Origin: an uncultured Prevotella sp.
GTDB taxonomy: Bacteria; Bacteroidota; Bacteroidia; Bacteroidales; Bacteroidaceae
Assembly: GCA_946188165.1 (NCBI GenBank)
Contig: CAMHTW010000013.1
Span: forward strand, 17,051 to 81,050
DNA: 64,000 nt
Reading direction: 5' to 3'
Shown here: piece after piece, positions 52,125-61,244 of the stretch
Numbering within the stretch: position 1 is the stretch's first letter
Layout of the letters: each line of letters begins with the position of its first letter
Translations under genes and position numbers: made by a program
Notes under the pieces: model-generated
The model's input: only the letters and a program-made list of their open reading frames with translations
The model's database searches: none
What the model was told of the DNA's origin: nothing

Positions 52125-52883
52125 ATGAAGACAACATTTATAGCTGGTCCGTGCGTGATAGAGTCGGCCGAACTGCTTGATACTGTGGCAGCTAAGTTAG
52201 TGGACATCAACAAAAGGCTGGGCACAGACATCATATTCAAGGCTTCGTTCGACAAGGCCAACCGTACGTCTATTAGTTCGTTTCGCGGTCCTGGTATCGA
52301 CCACGGGCTGTTAATGTTGAGTGACATCAAGTCAAAATACGGGTTACGTGTGTTGACGGACATCCACGAAGCATGGCAGGCTGTGCCTGCAGGTCAAGTG
52401 TGCGACATATTACAGATACCAGCTTTTCTATGCCGCCAGACTGATCTGCTGACTGCTGCAGCCAAGACGGGACGCATCGTAAACATCAAGAAGGCTCAGT
52501 TTCTATCTGGCCATGACATGCGTTATCCGTTGGAGAAAGCCCGCGAAGCAGGAGCCAGCGATGTATGGCTGACAGAGCGTGGCAATATGATGGGGTATAA
52601 CAATCTGGTGGTTGATTTCCGAAACATCCCAGATATGTTAGAGTTGTGTCCGACAGTGATTATGGACTGTACACATAGCGTGCAACGTCCTGGCGGTGCT
52701 GACGGCAAGACTGGCGGTGACCGTCGTTTCGTGCCCCAGATGGCAATGGCTGCTAAGGCCTTCGGTGCCACAGGCTGGTTCTTTGAGGTACACCCCACTC
52801 CCGACCAAGGTCTGAGCGATGCTGCCAATATGCTGGAGTTGGACAAACTGGAGGGTCTTATAAAAGATCTCCTTTCGAAATAA
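52125..52883 (+). CDS. kdsA: 3-deoxy-D-manno-octulosonate 8-phosphate synthase
   Basis: 252 residues, cytoplasmic. Condenses phosphoenolpyruvate with arabinose 5-phosphate to give Kdo 8-phosphate, the precursor of the inner core of lipopolysaccharide. Characteristic stretches: IAGPCVIESAE, FKASFDKANRTS, RGPGIDHGL, LTDIHEAWQA, FLCRQTDLL, NIKKAQFLSG, DCTHSVQRPGG and FFEVHPTPDQGLSD. Slightly shorter than the E. coli enzyme (284). Followed 16 nt later by the isomerase that makes its substrate. Confidence 0.97.
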   Translation: MKTTFIAGPCVIESAELLDTVAAKLVDINKRLGTDIIFKASFDKANRTSISSFRGPGIDHGLLMLSDIKSKYGLRVLTDIHEAWQAVPAGQVCDILQIPAFLCRQTDLLTAAAKTGRIVNIKKAQFLSGHDMRYPLEKAREAGASDVWLTERGNMMGYNNLVVDFRNIPDMLELCPTVIMDCTHSVQRPGGADGKTGGDRRFVPQMAMAAKAFGATGWFFEVHPTPDQGLSDAANMLELDKLEGLIKDLLSK

Positions 52884-52899
52884 CGACATTTCGACAAAA

Positions 52900-53847
52900 A
52901 TGAACGCAAGGGACTACGCAATACAATGTATTAAGGACGAGGCACAAGCTGTGCTGGACCTGATACCAAAGATGGATGACGACTTTGATCGTGCCGTAGA
53001 ACTGATTATGCAGTGTAAAGGCAAGGTCATTGTAACGGGTGTGGGCAAGAGTGGTCACATCGGTGCCAAGATAGCCGCTACACTGGCATCAACTGGCACA
53101 CCATCATTCTTTGTCAATCCACTGGACGTCTATCATGGCGACTTAGGCGTGATGGCACAGGGCGACGTCGTGGTGGCGATCTCGAACTCGGGGCAGACCG
53201 ACGAACTGCTACGATTCATTCCGATGGTGCTGCATTTCGGCATTCCCATCATCGCCATGAGTGGCAATCCGCAGTCGCTGTTGGCCAAATACTCTACCTG
53301 CCACCTGAACGTAAGCGTAGAGAAAGAGGCCTGTCCACTGAATCTGGCACCAACCAGTTCGACAACGGCAACACTGGTGATGGGCGACGCGTTGGCTGTG
53401 GCACTGATGGAGCGCCGCAACTTCAAGCCACAGGATTTTGCCCAATTCCACCCTGGCGGCGAATTAGGCAAACGTCTGTTGACAACAGCCCAGGACGTGA
53501 TGATAACCGAGCATCTGCCCATGCTGACAGCCGATATGCATTTGGGCGAAGCAATTATCCATGTCAGCAAAGGCAAATTAGGATTGGGTGTAGCGATGAA
53601 GGACGACTGCATCGAGGGTATGATTACGGATGGTGACATCCGACGCGCTATGGAAAAATGGAGCGCAGAGTTCTTTGATCGCACGGTAAGCGACATCATG
53701 ACACGCACGCCAAAGACGGTCAGCCCTGACACGAAGATTGCCGATGTGCAGAAATTGATGAATAAATATAAAATCCACAATGTGCTGGTAGTGGACAGCG
53801 GAAACCATTTATTGGGAATCGTCGACCGCTATGCCTGCGTATTGTAA
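52900..53847 (+). CDS. kdsD: D-arabinose 5-phosphate isomerase
   Basis: 315 residues. N-terminal SIS domain (about 38-170) with VIVTGVGKSGHIGAKIAATLASTG-type nucleotide-fold loop and VVVAISNSGQTDEL; two CBS domains (about 200-315). It turns ribulose 5-phosphate into arabinose 5-phosphate for KdsA. GutQ/KpsF paralogues share this build; the adjacent kdsA supports the Kdo role. The gap on either side contains short octamer repeats. Confidence 0.94.
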   Translation: MNARDYAIQCIKDEAQAVLDLIPKMDDDFDRAVELIMQCKGKVIVTGVGKSGHIGAKIAATLASTGTPSFFVNPLDVYHGDLGVMAQGDVVVAISNSGQTDELLRFIPMVLHFGIPIIAMSGNPQSLLAKYSTCHLNVSVEKEACPLNLAPTSSTTATLVMGDALAVALMERRNFKPQDFAQFHPGGELGKRLLTTAQDVMITEHLPMLTADMHLGEAIIHVSKGKLGLGVAMKDDCIEGMITDGDIRRAMEKWSAEFFDRTVSDIMTRTPKTVSPDTKIADVQKLMNKYKIHNVLVVDSGNHLLGIVDRYACVL

Positions 53848-53874
53848 GATTGAGACAATGAGATATTAAGATAT
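53843..53874. repeat. octamer tract x4 ahead of the hybrid-regulator gene
   Basis: TGTAAGAT, TGAGACAA, TGAGATAT, TAAGATAT with period 8 from the kdsD stop to the next start codon. A weaker tract of three octamers (TTTCGAAA, TAACGACA, TTTCGACA) fills the kdsA-kdsD gap at 52873-52896. Confidence 0.55.
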
Positions 53875-56800
53875 GAACAGACTAAAAAGAATACTCATAC
53901 TCTTATTGCTGGCAATACCCTTGGCTGTTGCCGGCGTATATCTGTTTAAGACATTGGATGCGCGCGACGGTCTGACCAGCAGTCAGGTAAACTGCATATT
54001 GAAAGATTCGCGTGGCTACATTTGGTTTGGTACTACAGCTGGTCTGTACCGCTATGACGGCTATACGTTCCGTAACTTCCAGTGTAACTCGCAGGACGGC
54101 TCATCACTTCCCGACAGCTACATCATCAGTATGCAGGAAACGCTTGAAGGAACGTTATGGATAGAGACTTCGGCAGGCTTCTGTGTCTATCACCCGCAGA
54201 CGGAGAACTTTGAACGCGACATGAAGCAGGTATATACCCGCATGGGTATCGAGGGGCAGCCCAACGTGGTTTATGTGGACCGCCATAAGAACTTCTGGGT
54301 CTCAATACCCAACAAGGGTGTGGTGGCTTACAACCAGCAACAGCAAACCAGCTATGAGTTTGGTTATACCAATGATGCCGTAGGTATTCCTCAAGGCAAT
54401 ATCGTTTCTATCAGCGAATGTCGCGACGGTGCACTTATGGTATATGAAGACGGACGACTGGTATGCTGCGACATCATGCACCAGCAACATACCGTATGGC
54501 AAACTGATTATATCGCAGTAAATGGTCTGCGACGCAGCAAGTCACTACGTGCCTTTGCCGACCAGATGGACAATATCTGGCTTTATGGCCAAGGCACACT
54601 GATGATGTATAACAAGAACACCAACCAATGGGATACCAGCGTTGGCAATCAGTTGGGACTGACGGGAATCAGTATGGACCATATCGTCAATGGTATGGCT
54701 GGCGACCGCATTGGCAACATCTGGATTGGTACCGACCGTACAGGATTGTTACGCATGAATGTCAATACCCACGAGGTTGAACACGTGGCTCCTCGAAGCT
54801 TCAACGACCAGCAAAACATCATCCAAGAAGTGATAGGCGTACAGAGTCTCTATGTGGACGATACCGACCTGCTATGGGTAGGAACCGAAAAATCGGGCGT
54901 GGCTTACTACGGTGCAAATATCTATAAGTTCGAAGCCGACATGATAGGTGATATTACCGCTATTGCGGAAGATCAAGACGGCAAACTATGGTATGGTACG
55001 AGCGACAAGGGTATTATCAACTACGAGGGACCATTAGCCAGCCGCAAGGTAACCTGTATGGCAACAACATCAGACGGCAGTCTATGGGTAGGTTCGAAGC
55101 AGAACGGTATAACACGTATCAAAAATGGCGTTACGACTTTCTATTCAGCAGCTCGCGACACTATGAAGACGCTGATTGACGATCACATCAATGCCCTTTG
55201 TGCTGATAAGACAGGAAACCTGTGGATAGCTACCAACGGCGGTTTACAGGTATATAGTCCTAAGATGAACACTTTCAGTAGCTATACGCGTGAGAATGGC
55301 ATGTTGAACACCAACAACATCACCTCGCTCTACTATGGTACTGACAACAACCTGCTGATTGGTACAGCTGAAGGTTTGGTTATTCTGAACCTTTCGACAC
55401 GCAAAAAGACGGTGCTGACGGGTAACACCACCAATCTGCATTCGTTTACCAACAACTACATCACACAGGTTTACGAAGATACCCGAGGCTTAATATGGAT
55501 TGGTACGCGCGAGGGCATCAACGTGCTGAATCCAGAATCAGATGAGCTTTATTATGTGACGGAAAACGACGGACTCTGCAACAACTCCATCTGTGGCCTT
55601 GCCGAGGACAAGAGTGGAAGCATCTGGGTGACGACCAGCAACGGAATCAGCCGTATCGTGGTTCAGCGCAACCATGAGGACGGCACCTTCGCCTTCGGGC
55701 TCTATAACTACAATATCAACGACGGTTTGCAAAGCAACGAGTTCAATATGGGTGCTATCCTGTCGACAAGTGATGAAGGTAAAGTCTTCTTCGGTGGACT
55801 TTACGGTATCAACTGGGTTCGCGAAGCAGCCAAGGACGATCAGGAAACACTGCCACGCGTCATGTTGACACAATTGTTTATAGGTGAAGAAGAAATCCTA
55901 ACTGGACATGCCTACGACGATCGTGTCATTCTGACCTCAGCACTTAATGAGAGTAGTAAGATTGAGCTGAAGAACAGTCAAAACACTTTCACCATCAAGT
56001 TTGCTGCGGGTAACTATAACAAGGGTGAGCGTCTGCAATTTATGTACTGGATGGAAGGTCGCGACAACGACTGGCGCAACGGTGATGCCATGTTACACGG
56101 TGTAAAGTTCCTGGATCTGGGCAGTGGAGACTATACGCTACACGTCAAGGCTGTCAGTGCCGATGGTGCCGTCAGCAATCAGGAACGCAAACTCGACATC
56201 ACCATTGAACGTCCCTGGTGGTTGTCGTGGTGGATGCTCACATTCTACGTCATTCTCGCTATCGTAGCCCTCATCATCTGGCGCTATGGTATTGGCAAGG
56301 TAAAACATATCTGGATGAGCAAGCGTGCCGTCATTGATGAGTTGAAACGCCAGCGCGAGGAAATCAAGCTGGCCAGTGATGAATTGCGCCAGCCCATGGC
56401 CCGTATGACAACCATTATCGGCAGTATGGCTGAAAGGGAGCAGACGCTGGAGGGACGCGAACAGCTGAACTCGCTGCACTTCCAATTGTTGCAGGTCATT
56501 ACACGTATCTCTGAGATGCAATCGACGCTGGAGAATCCTGAAAAGAAGGCTACCTCTTCAGCTAAAGACCGTCTGGAACTGAACGACAAGGGACAGGTGG
56601 CACTGGCCTACGACATCAGCAGTGAGTTGGCAATTGATGTCAAGCCTATAAAGGTTGACTCGCAGGCTAAGAAGTTTGCCGTTGTACTGATTGACGACAA
56701 CCGCGAGTTCCTGAATTTCATGAATGCCCACTTGCACGACGTATATAATTTCCATACCTACGAAACGATTAAGGAGGCCCTGCCCGATATTGAAACACTG

Positions 56801-57640
56801 AATGCAGACCTTGTCATCTGTAAGCAGAACTTGAAGCCAATGACGGGTAGCGAACTCTGCACACAGTTCAAGATGGACAACCGTCGCGGCAAGACCAAAT
56901 TCGTGCTGATGACTGATAGCGTGCTGACGCAGCAGGATATGGCAGACCAGAATATCACGCTGGCTGCCGACGACTATTTGGCTAAGCCATTCAATGTTCA
57001 AGAAGCCGTCATGCGCTTCAACAAGTTGATGGGTCTTGGTCCTATCGAGATGAATCAGGATGTCATTGAAGGTAGTGAGACACGTATGATTGAAAGCCGT
57101 AATGCCAGTATGACCACTGCCACCATGGTTTATGAAGACCTGGACGAACTGAAAGCTCAGGCTCAGACCGAGGCTGGCGATGGAGAGCAGCAAGACACGA
57201 CCGAACAGCAGCCTGTCGAGAATGCACCTGCCGCCCAGAACCAGGGTGCTTGGATGCACGAGAAATATTATGGAGGTAACACCATTGGCGACTACTCGAT
57301 GAGTGAATCAATGGATCAGCAACTGATGCGCAATGTGGAGCAGTTTGTACTGCAAAACATGAGCCGCGGACAGATCAGCCTTGAAGAGATGGCAACTGCA
57401 ATGGGTATGGGTCGCGTACCTTTCTTCCATAAGATACGTTCTATCACCACCAAGACGCCAGCTGAGGTCGTACGCGACATTCGTCTGAAACATGCCTGCA
57501 CGCTGCTTGTCAACACGAATGTCAATATGAGCGAGCTGGCTCTCAATGTAGGTTTCAAGACAGCTGAGAACTTTGTCAACATCTTTAAGGAGAAGTTTGG
57601 CATGACTCCATTGGAATATCGCTTGAAGAATAAAAGATAA
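53873..57640 (+). CDS. degenerate hybrid two-component regulator (propeller, dead kinase remnant, pseudo-receiver, AraC)
   Basis: 1255 residues. N-terminal membrane anchor or signal, propeller repeats (YIWFGTTAGLYRYDGYTF, LWIATNGGLQVYSP, IWIGTREGINVLNPES), Y_Y_Y domain, helix near 786-808. A dimerisation-helix remnant follows: SDELRQPMARM near 833, where canonical kinases have SHELRTPL, so the phospho-histidine is Asp. The ATPase domain is absent: only about 100 residues, without N or G boxes, precede a receiver fold. The receiver keeps Asp941-Asp942 and Lys1038 but has Lys984 at the phospho-aspartate position. AraC domain occupies about 1150-1255 after a Gln/Ala-rich linker. It cannot work by phosphotransfer as written. 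It follows kdsD by 25 nt and precedes a phospholipase D gene, so an envelope role is more likely than sugar uptake. Confidence 0.88.
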   Translation: MNRLKRILILLLLAIPLAVAGVYLFKTLDARDGLTSSQVNCILKDSRGYIWFGTTAGLYRYDGYTFRNFQCNSQDGSSLPDSYIISMQETLEGTLWIETSAGFCVYHPQTENFERDMKQVYTRMGIEGQPNVVYVDRHKNFWVSIPNKGVVAYNQQQQTSYEFGYTNDAVGIPQGNIVSISECRDGALMVYEDGRLVCCDIMHQQHTVWQTDYIAVNGLRRSKSLRAFADQMDNIWLYGQGTLMMYNKNTNQWDTSVGNQLGLTGISMDHIVNGMAGDRIGNIWIGTDRTGLLRMNVNTHEVEHVAPRSFNDQQNIIQEVIGVQSLYVDDTDLLWVGTEKSGVAYYGANIYKFEADMIGDITAIAEDQDGKLWYGTSDKGIINYEGPLASRKVTCMATTSDGSLWVGSKQNGITRIKNGVTTFYSAARDTMKTLIDDHINALCADKTGNLWIATNGGLQVYSPKMNTFSSYTRENGMLNTNNITSLYYGTDNNLLIGTAEGLVILNLSTRKKTVLTGNTTNLHSFTNNYITQVYEDTRGLIWIGTREGINVLNPESDELYYVTENDGLCNNSICGLAEDKSGSIWVTTSNGISRIVVQRNHEDGTFAFGLYNYNINDGLQSNEFNMGAILSTSDEGKVFFGGLYGINWVREAAKDDQETLPRVMLTQLFIGEEEILTGHAYDDRVILTSALNESSKIELKNSQNTFTIKFAAGNYNKGERLQFMYWMEGRDNDWRNGDAMLHGVKFLDLGSGDYTLHVKAVSADGAVSNQERKLDITIERPWWLSWWMLTFYVILAIVALIIWRYGIGKVKHIWMSKRAVIDELKRQREEIKLASDELRQPMARMTTIIGSMAEREQTLEGREQLNSLHFQLLQVITRISEMQSTLENPEKKATSSAKDRLELNDKGQVALAYDISSELAIDVKPIKVDSQAKKFAVVLIDDNREFLNFMNAHLHDVYNFHTYETIKEALPDIETLNADLVICKQNLKPMTGSELCTQFKMDNRRGKTKFVLMTDSVLTQQDMADQNITLAADDYLAKPFNVQEAVMRFNKLMGLGPIEMNQDVIEGSETRMIESRNASMTTATMVYEDLDELKAQAQTEAGDGEQQDTTEQQPVENAPAAQNQGAWMHEKYYGGNTIGDYSMSESMDQQLMRNVEQFVLQNMSRGQISLEEMATAMGMGRVPFFHKIRSITTKTPAEVVRDIRLKHACTLLVNTNVNMSELALNVGFKTAENFVNIFKEKFGMTPLEYRLKNKR

Positions 57641-57689
57641 AAAGGAGGAAATAGAAAAAAGGTAGAAGATAAGAGTGAACTAAAGAGAA

Positions 57690-58997
57690 ATGGCAACATA
57701 TAAATATATAATAACATATAAATATATAATAATAAGGTACGTACTTTTTTTACTTTTTTACCTCTTTGCTTTTTTACCCTTTTCAGTGAATGCTCAAACA
57801 AGCGACTCACTGATAGTACAGACACTGCGTGAGAGCAATATCCGTTTCTCACACGACAATAGTGTGACGCTATTGCTGTCAGGTCAGCAGAAGTTCGACG
57901 ATATGTTTCAAGCTATCCGTCAGGCCAAGAGCAGCATCCATCTTGAGTACTTCAACTTCCGTAACGATTCCATTGCAATGTTGCTGTTCGACCTGCTGAA
58001 GGAGAAAAGCAGGGAAGGTGTCGAGGTACGTGCTATGTTCGACGGCTTTGGCAACGACTCCAACAACCAACCCCTAAAGAAGTATCACCTGAAGCCTCTG
58101 CGCGAGGAAGGTATCGAAATTGTGGAGTACTCCCCTATCCGATTCCCTTGGGTCAACCATATCTATGGACGCGACCACCGCAAGATAGTGGTCATCGACG
58201 GACGTATAGCTTATACGGGGGGCATGAATGTAGCCGACTATTATATAAAAGGTACGGAACAGGTGGGCGAATGGCGCGATATGCATTGTCGTATTGAGGG
58301 CGATGCCGTCAACGACCTACAGAGCATCTTTCTCCGCATCTGGAACCGCGCAACCAAGCAACAGGTCAGTGGTGCTAAATACTTCCGTGGTGGTACGCTC
58401 ACCAATTTTTCTGACCTGAAGCCAGACACCACTGCCACCAAAGGACGTAAGATGGTAGGCATCATCAATCGTGAACCTGGCATCACACCCAAAATTATGC
58501 GTACATTTTATATCAACGCCATCAATCAGGCGCAGGACAGCATCCATATCATCAACCCCTACTTCACGCTCATTCCTACTGTGACACGCGCGCTGACTCG
58601 TGCCATTCGTCGTGGCGTAAAGGTAGAGATTATGCTGTCGTCAAAGAGCGATATTCCTTTGACGCCAGATTGCGCACTCTATCAAGCCCGCAAACTGCAG
58701 AAGCGTGGCGCTATTGTCTGGCTCTACAAGCCTGGCTTCCATCACTCTAAAATCATGATGGTCGACGGACGTTATTGCACCGTTGGTAGTACTAATCTCG
58801 ATGCACGCAGCCTGAAGTGTGATTTTGAGGAGAATGCGGTGATTGTTGACAAGAATACGACGCAGGAACTTGACGATATGTTCTGGCGCGACAAGCAACA
58901 GTCGTTCCAGCTAACAGATGAAACATGGGATGAATTCCGTACAGGATGGCAGAAGTTCCGTGGTTGGTTTGCTCACTTGCTGCAACCGTTCCTGTAG
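57690..58997 (+). CDS. phospholipase D-family enzyme, cardiolipin synthase-like
   Basis: 435 residues with two HKD motifs, DHRKIVVIDGRIAYTGGMN and HHSKIMMVDGRYCTVGSTN, and the surrounding phrases SIHLEYFNFRND and IHIINPYFTLIP. It joins or cleaves phosphodiesters; cardiolipin synthesis from two phosphatidylglycerols is the usual role of this length class. It differs from E. coli ClsA in having one N-terminal hydrophobic segment ending SVNAQT, which may be a cleavable signal peptide, rather than two membrane helices. The first codons include a perfect 18-bp duplication (57696-57731) and the hydrophobic core is encoded by 8-bp repeats, so the N-terminus looks unstable. Confidence 0.87.
   Translation: MATYKYIITYKYIIIRYVLFLLFYLFAFLPFSVNAQTSDSLIVQTLRESNIRFSHDNSVTLLLSGQQKFDDMFQAIRQAKSSIHLEYFNFRNDSIAMLLFDLLKEKSREGVEVRAMFDGFGNDSNNQPLKKYHLKPLREEGIEIVEYSPIRFPWVNHIYGRDHRKIVVIDGRIAYTGGMNVADYYIKGTEQVGEWRDMHCRIEGDAVNDLQSIFLRIWNRATKQQVSGAKYFRGGTLTNFSDLKPDTTATKGRKMVGIINREPGITPKIMRTFYINAINQAQDSIHIINPYFTLIPTVTRALTRAIRRGVKVEIMLSSKSDIPLTPDCALYQARKLQKRGAIVWLYKPGFHHSKIMMVDGRYCTVGSTNLDARSLKCDFEENAVIVDKNTTQELDDMFWRDKQQSFQLTDETWDEFRTGWQKFRGWFAHLLQPFL
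57696..57731. repeat. 18-bp perfect tandem duplication in the PLD-family gene start
   Basis: ACATATAAATATATAATA occurs twice head to tail, encoding TYKYII-TYKYII right after the start codon. In frame, so copy change alters length only. Confidence 0.9.
57746..57785. repeat. octamer repeat TTTTTTAC inside a signal-peptide coding region
   Basis: TTTTTTAC, TTTTTTAC, CTCTTTGC, TTTTTTAC, CCTTTTCA: five units of period 8 encoding the hydrophobic core of the PLD-family protein. Poly-T runs of 6-7 add slippage risk. Confidence 0.75.
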
Positions 58998-59000
58998 CCT

Positions 59001-59064
59001 CTCAATTCCTCATTTTCTCAATTCCTCATTTTCTCATTTTCTCAATTCCTCAATTCCTCATTTT
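59001..59064. repeat. octamer tandem repeat CTCAATTC/CTCATTTT x8
   Basis: Eight exact octamers of only two kinds, in the order CTCAATTC, CTCATTTT, CTCAATTC, CTCATTTT, CTCATTTT, CTCAATTC, CTCAATTC, CTCATTTT. They fill almost the whole 69-bp gap between two convergent genes. Confidence 0.93.
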
Positions 59065-59066
59065 CA

Positions 59067-61244
59067 CTATTCCGCCCGTTCCTCTGCCCTGCGAACAGAA
59101 TCGTGTCGCGATATCAGAGCCATCATCATCCGAATATCCGTGTCGCTGATGCCACGTTGGTTCAGCCATCGCTTGTTTTCCAATATCTCAAAATAGTTTC
59201 CACCCAACGTAAAATACTGGTCAAAACATGCGTCAGCCTCTTTGATGCGTCCTAACAGCCACTGACAATAACCCTTATTCAGATAGTCCTCGCTTGTAGC
59301 ACTATCATTACTTGTCAATTGCTGATACAACTTATCAGCCTGTTCCAGCTTACCGTCACATGTCAAGGCCCATGCCAACACCCTTTGGATGTTCACATCC
59401 TCATCGTGCTCGTAGTTCAGTTGGTAAAGCAGTTTCAACGCATCCTCATACTCCTCCATATTCACCAGACAGACAGCCTTGTTAAGCATATAATTCACCT
59501 TGTCCGGATGCAATAGTATCAGGCGTTCATAGACATTATTAGCTTCATCATAACTCCCATAGGAAAACAGCTGGCGAGCCTTACCCAGCAAGGCACGCTC
59601 ATTGTTTGGTTCCAGCTGCAGAGCCTCATCGTAATTACATTGCCACAGATAGAACTGTACATCGCGCATCGACTCAGGGAACGTATTTAGAAGGAAACCT
59701 GCCTCACGATGATACATGTGCTTTTTCATCACTTTCACCACCTCAGGCTTATGGGCATCAATCGGTGTATCGCTGAATAGTTGTGAGAAGAAAAAGCAGC
59801 ATATAGCAGGCTCTGGTCCTTTCTGGTAGAAGGGATTAACGAAAGACTGGCGATTGGGGAACAGACGGAAGAAGCGATACAAGTCCATCAGATAGTTGCG
59901 ACGGATAAAGGCTGGTGTCTGCTGTTCTTCATTGTCCATTGTCATATCACCCATGCTGGCCTCACCACGCTTCATGGCTTGGCGCATGCTTTCAGGCAGT
60001 TGATTGACAACCTGTTGGAAGGCTATCACAAACGAATACTTGTCGCTATTGCAGAAAGGTCCTTTGCTCATAATTGACGACAAGAAACGGTTGTCCTCGA
60101 ATTTCTCGACAAACTGAGCAATATCAGGATGCTGTATAAAGAAAGGTACAAACCAGTTCGAGATGTCGTAGAAGAAGGGGAAACGCTTGGTTTGCGAAAA
60201 ACCGCCATAGAAGATGTCTGACCCCTTGCGCTGCATGTCTATCATCCGCTGGAACGACTGTTCCAACTTCTCCATACGCTGTTCCGAAGCATCAGGATGC
60301 AACACGTCCTCAAGGGCATCGTCTTCCATCTCTTCTATGCCATTCTTCGTGACGCGGAAGCTGTTGTTCTTCAGAATGTCAGGCATGATTTCCTGTTGCA
60401 CGGTATTGGTGTCCTTCTCGGCATCCATCGTGTAAATCATCTGGATTTGCAACTCTGTCAGTTCGGCACATGTGCGTTTCGATTTCAACAGTTCCTCTAT
60501 CAATGCTCGCTGCTCAGGATAAATTTGCAACATGTCGTCGTCGATACCTAACACCCAACCAACAAGGGCACGCTGGCGTACATGCTCATCCGTCGAACGT
60601 CGATATACACTTACCAGTGTTCTGAATTTCACAATATCGAAACGATTCATCAACGACAGCATCACAGCCGACACCAGCAATTGCTGGTCGATAGCGTCGA
60701 TGGTTGGCGAAACCAATAGTTCCTCCATCATGTGCCCCGTTCCCTCCGACCAGATGTTCGACGTCAGCATATAGTTGAACAGTTGGTTCATTTGCTGCTG
60801 ATGCGCCTTGTAGAGAGCCAGACTTTTCTCCTTTCTGGTATGCTCAGGCTCCAATTCCAGCATGGCCACCTCGCTCACAAAGTTCTCCATCTCCTGACGG
60901 ATGATTTCCAGATTCATTGGACGTCCCGTCTGCCGGGCACTGCGATGCAGCTGCTGCAGGAACGATGTAGCACTCAGATGGCGATGAATGGCGATATTGG
61001 CCATCAGCACGTAGATGCGTTGTAACAGCCTATTGTATTGCTCGTCACGCTCAGGGTCGGTAGCACCCTGGATCCAGTAGTCGGCCATCAGGTCGTATTC
61101 ACTCCTCAGCGTCTCCAGCTTCTCACGCGACTGCTGGTTGGGCCAAGCCGTCAGATAGGTTTCCAACTCCATAATAGCCAACCCTGCATTGCCTGTAGTC
61201 AGTTGGTTGTAGATGCGCTGTAGCGACGTGTCAATTGCTCCCAT
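59067..61244 (-). CDS. large TPR-repeat protein
   Basis: 725 residues, no signal peptide, mostly helical. The C-terminal part (about 530-700) has tetratricopeptide-like pairs: ALLGKARQLFSYGSYDEANN, VNYMLNKAVCLVNMEEYEDA, LAWALTCDGKLEQADKLYQQ and YLNKGYCQWLLGRIKEADAC. The N-terminal 500 residues are not recognised. Such proteins serve as scaffolds. Its start overlaps the end of the upstream lipoprotein gene by 14 nt, so the two are coupled. Function unknown. Confidence 0.8.
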   Translation of the reverse strand: MGAIDTSLQRIYNQLTTGNAGLAIMELETYLTAWPNQQSREKLETLRSEYDLMADYWIQGATDPERDEQYNRLLQRIYVLMANIAIHRHLSATSFLQQLHRSARQTGRPMNLEIIRQEMENFVSEVAMLELEPEHTRKEKSLALYKAHQQQMNQLFNYMLTSNIWSEGTGHMMEELLVSPTIDAIDQQLLVSAVMLSLMNRFDIVKFRTLVSVYRRSTDEHVRQRALVGWVLGIDDDMLQIYPEQRALIEELLKSKRTCAELTELQIQMIYTMDAEKDTNTVQQEIMPDILKNNSFRVTKNGIEEMEDDALEDVLHPDASEQRMEKLEQSFQRMIDMQRKGSDIFYGGFSQTKRFPFFYDISNWFVPFFIQHPDIAQFVEKFEDNRFLSSIMSKGPFCNSDKYSFVIAFQQVVNQLPESMRQAMKRGEASMGDMTMDNEEQQTPAFIRRNYLMDLYRFFRLFPNRQSFVNPFYQKGPEPAICCFFFSQLFSDTPIDAHKPEVVKVMKKHMYHREAGFLLNTFPESMRDVQFYLWQCNYDEALQLEPNNERALLGKARQLFSYGSYDEANNVYERLILLHPDKVNYMLNKAVCLVNMEEYEDALKLLYQLNYEHDEDVNIQRVLAWALTCDGKLEQADKLYQQLTSNDSATSEDYLNKGYCQWLLGRIKEADACFDQYFTLGGNYFEILENKRWLNQRGISDTDIRMMMALISRHDSVRRAEERAE

